DNA of 64,000 nt from Streptoalloteichus tenebrarius (GTDB taxonomy: Bacteria > Actinomycetota > Actinomycetes > Mycobacteriales > Pseudonocardiaceae): positions 1 to 64,000 of the forward strand of contig NZ_JAMTCP010000014.1 of NCBI RefSeq assembly GCF_024171885.1. Reading direction: 5' to 3'. The first letter of the stretch is position 1. The number at the start of each line of letters is the position of its first letter. Under the pieces are notes generated by a model. The model made no database searches and was not told the DNA's origin. It saw only the letters and a program-made list of their open reading frames with translations. This document shows, piece by piece, positions 52,210 through 60,457 of the stretch. The position numbers and the translations under genes were made by a program.

Positions 52210-52313
52210 GGTGGACAGTCTGAACCGTGGCGCGGGTTACGCGCGTCCCGGGGGTGGGCCCCGGCGAGGGGTTAGGCTGGGGGCCGCAGCGTCCCCGAGC
52301 AGGTTGGTCGACC

Positions 52314-52955
52314 ATGTCCCGCCCACGCCCCGTGTCCCGCACGATCAAGCAGGCGGGCGAGCACGAGATCGAGATCAGGAAGTCGCGGTTCCTCTGCGCG
52401 GTGGCCAGGGTGGGCTCCGAGGAGGAGGCCAGGGCCTTCGTCCAGGAGCGCCGGCGCCTCCACTTCGACGCCCGGCACCACTGCTCGGCCTACGTGGTGG
52501 GCGAGGGCGGCCAGACCCAGAAGTCCAACGACGACGGTGAGCCCGCCGGCACGGCCGGCATCCCGATGCTGGAGGTGCTGCGGCACCGCGGCCTGACGAA
52601 CGTCGTGGCGGTGGTCACCCGCTACTTCGGCGGGGTCCTGCTCGGCGCGGGCGGCCTCATCCGCGCCTACAGCGGCGCGACGTCGGAGACCATCGACGCG
52701 GTGGGCGTGGTGGAGCTGCGCCCGGTCCGCGTGGTGTCCACTGTGGTGGATCATGGCCGGGCCGGCCGGTTCGAGAACGACGTCAGGGGAGCCGGCTACG
52801 CCGTGCGGGACGTGCGCTACGGCGCGGACGTCCGCTTCGACCTCCTCGTGCCCGAGCCCGAGATCGACGCCTTCCGGACCTGGCTGGCCGAGAACACGTC
52901 CGGCCAGGCGACCATCACCCTCGGTGAGACGACGTACGCCGAGGTCGACGTCTAG
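52314..52955 (+). CDS. IMPACT/YigZ family protein (UPF0029)
   Basis: 213 residues from the ATG at 52314. The N-terminal UPF0029 domain has EIEIRKSRFLCAVARV, the signature SNDDGEPAGTAGIPMLEVL and VVTRYFGGVLLGAGGLIRAYS. A C-terminal EF-G-IV-like ferredoxin fold follows. The biochemical role in bacteria is not settled. An STV peptide lies on a palindrome variant at 52736. Confidence 0.95.
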   Translation: MSRPRPVSRTIKQAGEHEIEIRKSRFLCAVARVGSEEEARAFVQERRRLHFDARHHCSAYVVGEGGQTQKSNDDGEPAGTAGIPMLEVLRHRGLTNVVAVVTRYFGGVLLGAGGLIRAYSGATSETIDAVGVVELRPVRVVSTVVDHGRAGRFENDVRGAGYAVRDVRYGADVRFDLLVPEPEIDAFRTWLAENTSGQATITLGETTYAEVDV

Positions 52956-52964
52956 GACGTGTCC

Positions 52965-53098
52965 GTGGACAGGACTGGGCGGTCTCGTCGTGGCGAGTGG
53001 CGGTCGCACGAAACTGCTTGAGCTGGAGGAAGCAGCGTTCGACGACATCGCGGCACGGGTACCTGGTGTGATCGGAGACGAGCGGGCGGCCACCGACT
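52965..53098 (-). pseudogene. IS5-type transposase C-terminal remnant
   Basis: The minus strand keeps GGRPLVSDHTRYPCRDVVERC followed by FLQLKQFRATATRHDETAQ, which matches the C-terminal NVVERCF-x-x-LKQFR block of IS5-group DDE transposases. The rest of the gene and its terminal repeats are not visible. The stretch 52956-53392 (437 bases) holds nothing else convincing. Confidence 0.65.
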
Positions 53099-53392
53099 GC
53101 CCAGAACCCTGGTTGGAGACCGTCTTCCACGGCCCTTACCGTTGCGACAGGTCCCGCCAGACCACTCCGGCGCCGGCCTTGAACGGCACCTCAGTTGATC
53201 CCGCGACGCCTCGTCCACCCGTGGACGTCCCGTCGCGCCCGAAGCGGGCGGACGGCGGATCGATCGCCTACCACTGCTCCTCGATCAACTCGGGCACCAC
53301 ACCTCAGGGTCACCCCAGATCAGCCACACCAGCTTGAGGACACGGCTCAGGCCCGGCCCACGCCGCGATCCCCCAGCCAACCGGGCGGGCGG

Positions 53393-54211
53393 TCAGCGCC
53401 GGCGGCCGACCCCGGCGAAACCCGGCAGCCGCAGCAACTCGGGGCTGGTCTCGGTGTCCGGCCGCCAGGCCGCCAGGGGGACGAGCCCCGGCTCCACCAG
53501 ATCGAAGCCGGTGAACAGGTCGAGCAGCTCCTCACGCGAGCGCAGCACCACCTGGTTGTCCGCGTTCGCGTAGACCGCCTGGAAGCGCTCCAGCACCTCG
53601 GGGGCTTGCCCGGTGAGGCTCATGTGCGACAGGGCGAGGTGGGAGCCCGGCGCGAGGGCGTCCCGGTAGCGGGCCACGATGCCCGCCGCGTCGTCGGACA
53701 GGGGGACGAAGTGCAGCACCGCCACCATCAGCAGCCCCACGGGCTGGTCGAGGTCGAGGAGCCGGGCGACCTCGGGGTGGCCGAGGACCCGGTCGACGTC
53801 ACGCAGGTCCGCCCGCACGGCGGCGGCGTTCGGTTCGTCGGCGAGCAACCCCCGGCTGTGCGCCACGGCGACCGGGTCCACGTCGACGTACACCACGCGC
53901 GCGTCGGGCGCGACGCGGTGCGCCACCTCGTGCACGTTGCCCACCGTGGGGATGCCGGAGCCGAGGTCGAGGAACTGCCGCACTCCGGCGTCGACCAGGA
54001 ACTGGACGGCGCGCCGCAGGAACGCGCGGTTGGCCCTGGCGCCGAGCACGGTGGCGGGCATCGCCGCGATCGCCTGTTCGGCCGCGCGCCGATCGCTGGC
54101 GAAGTTGTGCGTCCCGCCGAGGTAGTAGTCGTACATCCGGGCGGCGCTGGGCAGTTCCTTGTCGACCCGTTCGATGCCGACGCTGTCCGTGGTCTGGTCC
54201 GACTGGTCCAC
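53393..54211 (-). CDS. SAM-dependent methyltransferase (DUF574 type)
   Basis: 272 residues. PSAARMYDYYLGGTHNFASD is the diagnostic start. It is followed by the SAM site QFLDLGSGIPTVGNVHEVA, VVYVDVDPVAVAHSR, and LMVAVLHFVPLSDDAAGIVA. This large actinobacterial family (S-adenosyl methyltransferase, PF04672) has few known substrates. A single transcription unit; no clear partner genes. Confidence 0.92.
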   Translation of the reverse strand: MDQSDQTTDSVGIERVDKELPSAARMYDYYLGGTHNFASDRRAAEQAIAAMPATVLGARANRAFLRRAVQFLVDAGVRQFLDLGSGIPTVGNVHEVAHRVAPDARVVYVDVDPVAVAHSRGLLADEPNAAAVRADLRDVDRVLGHPEVARLLDLDQPVGLLMVAVLHFVPLSDDAAGIVARYRDALAPGSHLALSHMSLTGQAPEVLERFQAVYANADNQVVLRSREELLDLFTGFDLVEPGLVPLAAWRPDTETSPELLRLPGFAGVGRRR

Positions 54212-54603
54212 CGTTCCCCCTCACCGAGTCCACTGCCGGGGGTCGAACCTACTCCCGTTCGGCGCGCGGAACACGTGGACGGAGGGGACGGGTCTGGCGC
54301 GGGGTCCATGACGGGGAACCACGTCAGCGGTCGGCGGGTTCGTCGCGCGCACCTGTCCGGCGACCTCACGGCCGCCCGGCCACGCCCGAACCGATCAGCG
54401 AACCCTGACACGCCCGGTCATCGTTTGTCCACTGTGGACTAAGGTCCGAGAGGACCGGGAAGGACAAGGAGAAGTCACCCGTCCACGTCAACCGACCCGG
54501 CCGTGCCGCGAGACGCGCGCCCAGGGCACGACCGGGCCAGGAGCGGTGAGAAGCCGGCCAGGCGCGAGGAACACGCCCGACGCCGGTGCGCTCTCCCGTG
54601 CCG
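54212..54603. other. Intergenic region with recurrent palindrome
   Basis: 392 bases between the methyltransferase start and the end of the aldo/keto reductase gene. It holds a perfect GTCCACTGTGGAC at 54427-54439 and no convincing gene. The methyltransferase promoter must be here. Confidence 0.4.
54427..54439. repeat. Recurrent palindrome GTCCACTGTGGAC, intergenic copy
   Basis: Perfect 13-bp copy in the intergenic region. Its flank TTGTCCACT differs by one base from the Streptomyces-type DnaA box TTGTCCACA. Confidence 0.75.
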
Positions 54604-55656
54604 TCACCCCGTGAGCGGCGTTCTCCGGTCCACGCCGCGCCGGTCGTCGATCTCCCGCCATCTTCTGCCGTAGACCACGTCCACGATCTCGGGCCGTCCC
54701 AGGAAGTCCTGGGGGAATCCCAGATCCGTGCGGCTGACCGCGTCCAGCCTGGCGAGCTGGTCCTCGTCCAGCCGCACGTCCAGCGCCGCGAGGTTGTCCC
54801 GAAGCTGGGCCTCGGTGGTCACGCCCAACATCGGCACCACGGTGCCGGCCTGGGCGCGCAACCAGGCGAGGGCCACCCCGGACGGCGACCACCCGCCTTC
54901 CTCGGCGACGCGGACCACCTCGCGGACGATCACCTCGTCCCTGTCGCGGTCGCCGGCCCAGTTGGCCTTGTCCAACCGGCCGCCCTCGCCCCGCAGGTAC
55001 TTGCCGGTCAACCGCCCCTCGGCCAGCGACCCCCAGGTGAGCACGGCGAGGTCGAAGGCGCGCGCCATGGGCAGCAGTTCCCGTTCCGGCGTGCGTTCCA
55101 GGAGGCTGTAGCGGAGTTGCACGCCCGCGAAGGGCGTCCACCCCCTGAGTTCGGCGACGGTGTTGGCGTGGGCGATCTCCCACGCCGACCAGTCGGACAC
55201 CGCGACGTAGCGGATCTTGCCGGCGCGGACCTGGTCGTCCAACGCCCGCATCACCTCCTCCACCGGTGTCCAGACGTCCCTGGCGTGCACCCAGTAGACG
55301 TCCACGTAGTCGGTGCGCAGCCGCCGCAGGCTCGCTTCCAGTGCGGTCACGAGGTTCTTGCGGTGGTTGCCGCTGGCGTTGACGTCACCGTCGTCGGTGG
55401 CGTTGGTGTACTTGGTGCCGAGCACGAACTCGTCCCGGCGGCCCTCCAGTAACTCCCCCAACATGCTCTCCGACGTGCCCGCCGTGTAGATGTTCGCGGT
55501 GTCGAGGAAGTTTCCGCCGGCCTCCGCGTAGGCGTCGAGGATCCTCGCCGCGGTCGTCTTCGGCGCTCCCCAGCCCCAGTCCTCACCGAAGGTCATGGTG
55601 CCCAGGCAGAGTTCCGAGACACGCAGACCCGTCTTGCCGAACAGTGTGTAGCGCAC
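54604..55656 (-). CDS. Aldo/keto reductase
   Basis: 350 residues. The start RYTLFGKTGLRVSELCLGTM is typical. Catalytic tetrad residues can be placed in GNFLDTANIYTAG (Asp, Tyr), FVLGTKYTN (Lys) and DYVDVYWVHARD (His). It is a TIM-barrel NADPH-dependent oxidoreductase. The ATG at 55656 opens the standard AKR beta-1 strand. Upstream and in the same direction is a P450, 128 nt away, so the two may share a transcript; the substrate is unknown. Confidence 0.95.
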   Translation of the reverse strand: MRYTLFGKTGLRVSELCLGTMTFGEDWGWGAPKTTAARILDAYAEAGGNFLDTANIYTAGTSESMLGELLEGRRDEFVLGTKYTNATDDGDVNASGNHRKNLVTALEASLRRLRTDYVDVYWVHARDVWTPVEEVMRALDDQVRAGKIRYVAVSDWSAWEIAHANTVAELRGWTPFAGVQLRYSLLERTPERELLPMARAFDLAVLTWGSLAEGRLTGKYLRGEGGRLDKANWAGDRDRDEVIVREVVRVAEEGGWSPSGVALAWLRAQAGTVVPMLGVTTEAQLRDNLAALDVRLDEDQLARLDAVSRTDLGFPQDFLGRPEIVDVVYGRRWREIDDRRGVDRRTPLTG

Positions 55657-55784
55657 GGACGCTCCCCGTTCCGATTGCTGTTGCGGTCAGTCGCACCAAA
55701 ACGCTAGGAGCTGAAGGGCTATCCGTACCAAGGCCATTCGGGTGCATTCTGCCCCGCGACGAAAGTCCCGCGACGCCGCGAGTG

Positions 55785-57119
55785 TCACCGTGGGGTGACA
55801 ACCATCCTGATGTCGTCCTCGGCGCACAACACGAACCGCTCCACGGGAGTCACGACATGGCCTGGCACGAGGCGGAACCGGAAGCGGTGGGCCAGCACGG
55901 CCAGCATCAGCTTGGTCTGCGTCATGGCCAGTCCCGCTCCCGAGCAGTGCCGGGGGCCGATGCCGAAGGGCAGGAACGCCAGGCGGTGCCGCGCGGCCAC
56001 GGCCGGCGGGGCGAAGCGCTCGGGGTCGAAGCGGTCCGGTTCCGGCCACACCCGGGGATTCGTGTGCACGGCCCAGATCGGGTGGAGGATCGTGGTCCCC
56101 GCCGGGACGAGGTGGTCGCCCACCACGATGTCGGTCGTGGACTCACGGGCGGCGTACGGCCCCGGCGGGTAGAGCCGCATCGACTCGTTGAGCGTCATCT
56201 CCAGGTACCGCAACCGACGCAGGTCCCCGTGCTCGGGGCGCGTTCGTCCATCGAGGACGGCGTCGAGTTCGGCGTGGAGCCGCCGTTCGACGTCGGGGTG
56301 GAGGGAGACGAGGTGGAGCGCCCAGGAGGTGGCGACTCCGGAGGTGTGGTGCCCGCCGAGCATCGTGCCGAGCACCGTGTCCCGGATGCGGCCCACCGGC
56401 CATCCCGCGGCGACGAGCGCGCCGACGAGGTCGGCCGAGTCCGCGCGCCCGTGCCCCGCCTCCCGTCGCGCGATCACCTCCGTCACCGCCTCGCGCAACG
56501 TCCACTGTGCCTGCTCGACGCGGCGCCGCCGTTCCCCGGGCGGCGTCGGGGGTTCCACGCCGCGCGCCTCGTGGAGGAAGTGGTCGAGCAGGAACTGGAA
56601 GGCGTCGACGATCCTCGCGGCCAGCTTGGCCGAGTCGAAGGCGTCCCCCAACGCGTAGGAGCAGACCATGCGCAGCGCGAGGTTGTTCAGCTCGTGCTGC
56701 AACGCGACCGGCTCTCCGCTGGCGGCCCACCGGTCGGCGAGCTGTTCGACGGCGGCGGCCATCCGGGGGAACATCGCGGCGTGCTTGGCGTGGTCGCCCA
56801 GCGCGGGCAGCACCACGCGCCGCCACGGGACGTACTCCGGCTCCGGCAGCACCTGGAGGTTGCCGGACTCGAAGAACGGGTCCAGGAAGCGGAAGAGGTC
56901 GGCGGGGCGCTCGTTGATCCGGACCGTCGCCTCCAGCAGCACGGGGTCGGCGACCGACACCACGGTGGAGTGCGGGAGCCGGAACCGGGCGAGGTCGCCG
57001 TAGCGGCGGTGCAGGTCGAGCTGGAAGGTGTGCATCCCGCCGGCGGCCGCGATCGCCGCCAGATGGTGACCTTCACTCGGAAGTGGAGGCCCCGGGATGT
57101 CGGTGAGTTGCTGGGGCAT
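55785..57119 (-). CDS. Cytochrome P450
   Basis: 444 residues. The I-helix GTMLGGHHTSG, the ExxR motif in NESMRLYPPGP and the heme-binding loop FLPFGIGPRHCSGAGLA (Cys ~390) are all present. The layout is close to self-standing bacterial P450s of the CYP51/CYP1xx type that use separate ferredoxins. No ferredoxin gene is in the window. The ATG at 57119 was chosen as the start; an upstream start at 57155 adds only 12 residues. Confidence 0.95.
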   Translation of the reverse strand: MPQQLTDIPGPPLPSEGHHLAAIAAAGGMHTFQLDLHRRYGDLARFRLPHSTVVSVADPVLLEATVRINERPADLFRFLDPFFESGNLQVLPEPEYVPWRRVVLPALGDHAKHAAMFPRMAAAVEQLADRWAASGEPVALQHELNNLALRMVCSYALGDAFDSAKLAARIVDAFQFLLDHFLHEARGVEPPTPPGERRRRVEQAQWTLREAVTEVIARREAGHGRADSADLVGALVAAGWPVGRIRDTVLGTMLGGHHTSGVATSWALHLVSLHPDVERRLHAELDAVLDGRTRPEHGDLRRLRYLEMTLNESMRLYPPGPYAARESTTDIVVGDHLVPAGTTILHPIWAVHTNPRVWPEPDRFDPERFAPPAVAARHRLAFLPFGIGPRHCSGAGLAMTQTKLMLAVLAHRFRFRLVPGHVVTPVERFVLCAEDDIRMVVTPR

Positions 57120-57459
57120 GTCCGCCTCACCTGCCTCAACCCGAGGGTCCCTCACGTCCTCACCAGCGGCAATGCCCGATCCGGCTGACCGGCGACCGGC
57201 CGGGGCCGCGTTGGGCCGTCCGAGTGTGTCCTAGCCCATTCGGGCGGTCGCGGAACAAACCTCGGCGAGGCGTGGTTGGATGAGACGTCGTTGTTTCCTC
57301 GACGGTGCGGCCGACTGGTCGGGCGCACCCAGGGGAACGTTGTTGCGGGCGGTTCGCTGATCTTCTCCCGTGCGGAGCTGGTGAGGACGTCGTCTGGAAC
57401 TCGACCCGGGCACCGCGCGGTGCGGTGTCCCGGAACCCAGACTCCCGGAGGAGAAGGTT
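57120..57459. other. Divergent promoter region of the P450 and cold-shock genes
   Basis: 340 bases with no gene. The cold-shock mRNA probably has a long leader here; GGAGGAGAAGG lies just before its ATG. I see no clear cold-box or riboswitch fold. Confidence 0.4.
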
Positions 57460-57660
57460 ATGGAACAGGGCATCGTGAAGTGGTTCAACGCGGAGAAGGG
57501 CTTCGGCTTCATCTCCCGGGACAACGGCGCTGACGTCTTCGTGCACTACTCGGAGATCCAGGGCGGCGGCTTCCGCAGCCTGGAGGAGAACCAGCGCGTG
57601 GAGTTCGAGGTCACCCAGGGCGCCAAGGGCCTCCAGGCCAGCGGCGTCCGCCTGATCTGA
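57460..57660 (+). CDS. cspA: Cold-shock protein, CspA family
   Basis: 66 residues. [14 protein letters not shown] is RNP1 and DVFVHYSEI is RNP2. It is a single OB-fold that binds single-stranded nucleic acids. It has a strong ribosome site and its own terminator (57708-57736). Residues 35-66 ([17 protein letters not shown]) are typical. Confidence 0.97.
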   Translation: MEQGIVKWFNAEKGFGFISRDNGADVFVHYSEIQGGGFRSLEENQRVEFEVTQGAKGLQASGVRLI

Positions 57661-57707
57661 GCCACCGGACCCGGCGCGCCCGGCGCGCCGCCCACGGCTC
57701 GCTTCCG

Positions 57708-57736
57708 GAGCCCCGCACCGTGCCGGTGCGGGGCTC
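57708..57736 (+). terminator. cspA terminator
   Basis: GAGCCCCGCACC (57708-57719) pairs perfectly with GGTGCGGGGCTC (57725-57736) around a 5-nt loop, 48 nt past the cspA stop. Confidence 0.85.
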
Positions 57737-57959
57737 CGTGCCGTCCGGGGTCGTTTCCGCGTGGGGACGCTGGCGGTGCTGGCGGCCCTTGCCCGGCCGC
57801 GCGGATCCGGGGCGCGTCGGGCGTCACTCCGGCGAGATGTGACGCGGGTCCGAATGCGCCCGTTGATCACCCGATCCGACCATTGTCGGGCGACGGAGCG
57901 TAGAGAATGGACCTGGCGCGACCCGCGCCGCGCCCGGAACGAGAAGTGGTGAGCGTTCG

Positions 57960-58505
57960 ATGAGCACGGCCGACCCACGCCGGACCCGACCGGCGTCCCT
58001 GGAGCTGACCTGGCACCCGGCGCGGCCGGCGCCGTCCGCTCCGGTCGTGGTCACGGGGGTGTTCGACGTGCTGCACGTCGGGCACGTGCGGTTCCTCGCC
58101 GCCGCGCGCGAGCAGGGCGCCGCGCTGGCCGTCGGAGTGGAGGACGACCCGAGGGTGCGGGCGTGGAAGGGCCCCGGCCGGCCGGTGCACCCCGCCACCG
58201 AGCGCGCCGAGGTGCTGGCCGCGCTGCGCTGCGTGGACGCCACCTTCCTCATCTCCGGCGACCCGACGCTGACGAGCTGGGAGCACTACGTGGAGCTGCT
58301 GCGCCCGCTGGCGCCCGCCGTCCTGGCCTTCACCGAGGGCGACCCGCACGCCGCCCCCAAGCGCAGGGCAGCGGCCGTGCTGGGCGCCACCGCGGTTGAG
58401 CTGCCGCTCACCGAGGGGCGGTCCACGACCGCCGCCCTGAACCGCCTGGGCGACGGGCGCGCCGGGTCGCTGGACGACGTGGCGGTGCCCCAGACCAGTC
58501 GCTGA
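57960..58505 (+). CDS. Cytidylyltransferase-like nucleotidyltransferase
   Basis: 181 residues from the ATG at 57960. VVTGVFDVLHVGHVRFLAAA contains the HxGH motif of the nucleotidyltransferase superfamily (RfaE2/TagD-like). STTAAL near the end fits the ISTT-like motif of the family. It probably transfers CMP or AMP to a phosphorylated substrate. The N-terminal ~28 residues are disordered. There are no pathway neighbours to suggest the substrate. Confidence 0.85.
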   Translation: MSTADPRRTRPASLELTWHPARPAPSAPVVVTGVFDVLHVGHVRFLAAAREQGAALAVGVEDDPRVRAWKGPGRPVHPATERAEVLAALRCVDATFLISGDPTLTSWEHYVELLRPLAPAVLAFTEGDPHAAPKRRAAAVLGATAVELPLTEGRSTTAALNRLGDGRAGSLDDVAVPQTSR

Positions 58506-58678
58506 GCCCCCGCCCGGGGCAGCCGCGACACGCGGGGACGACGTCGGTCCTGGTCGGCGGGCAGCGGCCGACCGGCCGGGGCCGCGTGCGTCGATCGGGT
58601 GATCTGCTCCGGACCGGACCACCGAATTTCACCGAAGGCGGCCGTTCCTGACAGTCCGACGCCGTACGGTCACGCGAC

Positions 58679-60457
58679 GTGGGGGCCGAGCACCGGGGCG
58701 CGGCCGACCGCCCCGGGCCGGACGGGCCGTGGCGGGTCCGCGTCCGCGACGAGGACGGCGTGATCCTGGGCGCCGGGGTACTGGTGGGCACGGGACACGT
58801 GCTGACCTGTGCCCACGTGATCCCCGTCGCCGGTGAGCCCGCCCCGTCCGACGCCCGGTCCGCCCCGTCCGACGCCCGGGCCACACCACCCGACACGCGG
58901 GTCCTCGTCGACCTGGTCTGCCTGCCCGACTCCCCCACCGCGCACGCCAGGGTCCTCGACGACTGCTGGGCTCCTCCCGAGGGAGAGAAGGGCGAGGAGC
59001 GCGGGGACGTCGCCCTGCTCGTCCTCGACCGCCACCTGCCCGACGGGATGGGGGCGCCCCTGCGTCGCCTGCCCGTGAGCCTGGGCAGGGAGGTGCGCTC
59101 CTACGGGTTCCCGGACGGCGCTCCCGCCGGGATGTGGGCGCGGGCGACGGTGGCCGGCAGCAGCGGCCCCGGCGGCGAGTGGGTCCAGATGGACGCGTTG
59201 GTGCGCGGCAACCGGCCGCGCAGGGGCTTCAGCGGCGCCGCCGTGGTCGACCAGGCGACCGGCTACGTGATCGGCATGATGGTCAGCGAGTTCACCGAGG
59301 GCGACGCGGGCGTGTCGTGGATGCTGCCGATCGAGACGATCGTCGCCTACGTGCCCCTGGTGAGCGAGTGGGTGGGCGGCGACGTCGCGGTGGACCCCAC
59401 CCTGGCCAGGGACTTCGACTCCTGGTCCCAGGACGTCGGGTTCGCGAGGCAGATCGCGGAGTGGTTCGCGCGGGCCGTGCGGGGCAGCGTCTGGCCGGTC
59501 GTCACCGGCGGCGCGGACTCGGCGGTGGCGGCCAACCTGCGGCGCGCCGCCGTGCTCGGGTCCCGCGAGCTGCGGCCGCCGGCCGTCGGCCGCGCGCCGT
59601 GGCCCGAGGGGACCGTGCCGCCGGTGGGCAGCGTCGACCTGGCGATGGACGTCTCGCACCGCACCGTGGAGGAGGTCGCGCGGCGCATCGCCGACCGGAT
59701 CGGCCTGCCCGCCGACGAGGAGACCGAGGTGGTGGGGCGGGTCAGGAACGACCCCCCGCTGATGACGGTGGTGGTGGACGGGGTCGACCAGGCGGAGCGG
59801 CCGGAGGAGTTGATCAGCGAGGTGCTCCGGCCGCTGGCCGACCGGGGGCTGCGGCTGGTGCTCGGGTTCCGCAGCGAGTCCTCGCCCGGCCTGTCCGTCG
59901 CCCGGTCCTGGCAGTCGTCGCACCCGCCGGCCCCCGGGGACGACACGGCGTCCCTGCGCCGACGCCTCGACGAGCTGGAGCAGCGGCTGGCCGAGCTGGC
60001 CGAGAGGGAGGACGAGGTGCGCCGCCGTCGCGACCACGTGGCGACACGCGTCACGGCGGTGCCGGCGATGCCGGAGCGCGCGTCCCGGCTGCGGATGCGG
60101 TGGGGCTCCCTCCGCGTGGCGGACCTCGACCGGGACCGGGAGTGGGTGGCGCCCGAGCTGCGGGAGTGCGAGCGGTCGGTGAGCCGGGCCCTGGCCCGGC
60201 TGGCCAGCTTCGAGGGGCGGCTCGACCGGCTGCTCGACCGGCGCCGCGAGCTGCGGGGGCTGCTGGCCGCCTACCAGGCCAGGGCGGCCGACCACGGGCT
60301 GGCCGAGGACGACGAGCTGGACGACGCCTACCGCGCGGCCCACGCCACGCTGTGGACCGCTCCCTGCGACCTCATCGCCGCCGCCGACCGGGTCGCCCGC
60401 TACCAGCGGGCCGTGCGCCGCCGGATCGAGGGCGGCTCCGGAGGGGGGTGGCGATGA
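58679..60457 (+). CDS. Trypsin-like serine protease with C-terminal helical domain
   Basis: 592 residues from the GTG at 58679. The trypsin-like core has GAGVLVGTGHVLTCAHVI (His ~45), GDVALLVLDR (Asp ~110) and RRGFSGAAVVDQATGYVIGMM (Ser ~184), so all triad residues are present. A second region with MTVVVDGVDQAERPEELI looks like an ATPase-less NTPase-type or docking domain; no Walker A is seen. A coiled coil (~420-450) and a helical end follow. No ribosome site; TACGGT 8 nt upstream of the GTG would suit leaderless translation. Its stop overlaps the PknG start (ATGA). Confidence 0.8.
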   Translation: MGAEHRGAADRPGPDGPWRVRVRDEDGVILGAGVLVGTGHVLTCAHVIPVAGEPAPSDARSAPSDARATPPDTRVLVDLVCLPDSPTAHARVLDDCWAPPEGEKGEERGDVALLVLDRHLPDGMGAPLRRLPVSLGREVRSYGFPDGAPAGMWARATVAGSSGPGGEWVQMDALVRGNRPRRGFSGAAVVDQATGYVIGMMVSEFTEGDAGVSWMLPIETIVAYVPLVSEWVGGDVAVDPTLARDFDSWSQDVGFARQIAEWFARAVRGSVWPVVTGGADSAVAANLRRAAVLGSRELRPPAVGRAPWPEGTVPPVGSVDLAMDVSHRTVEEVARRIADRIGLPADEETEVVGRVRNDPPLMTVVVDGVDQAERPEELISEVLRPLADRGLRLVLGFRSESSPGLSVARSWQSSHPPAPGDDTASLRRRLDELEQRLAELAEREDEVRRRRDHVATRVTAVPAMPERASRLRMRWGSLRVADLDRDREWVAPELRECERSVSRALARLASFEGRLDRLLDRRRELRGLLAAYQARAADHGLAEDDELDDAYRAAHATLWTAPCDLIAAADRVARYQRAVRRRIEGGSGGGWR

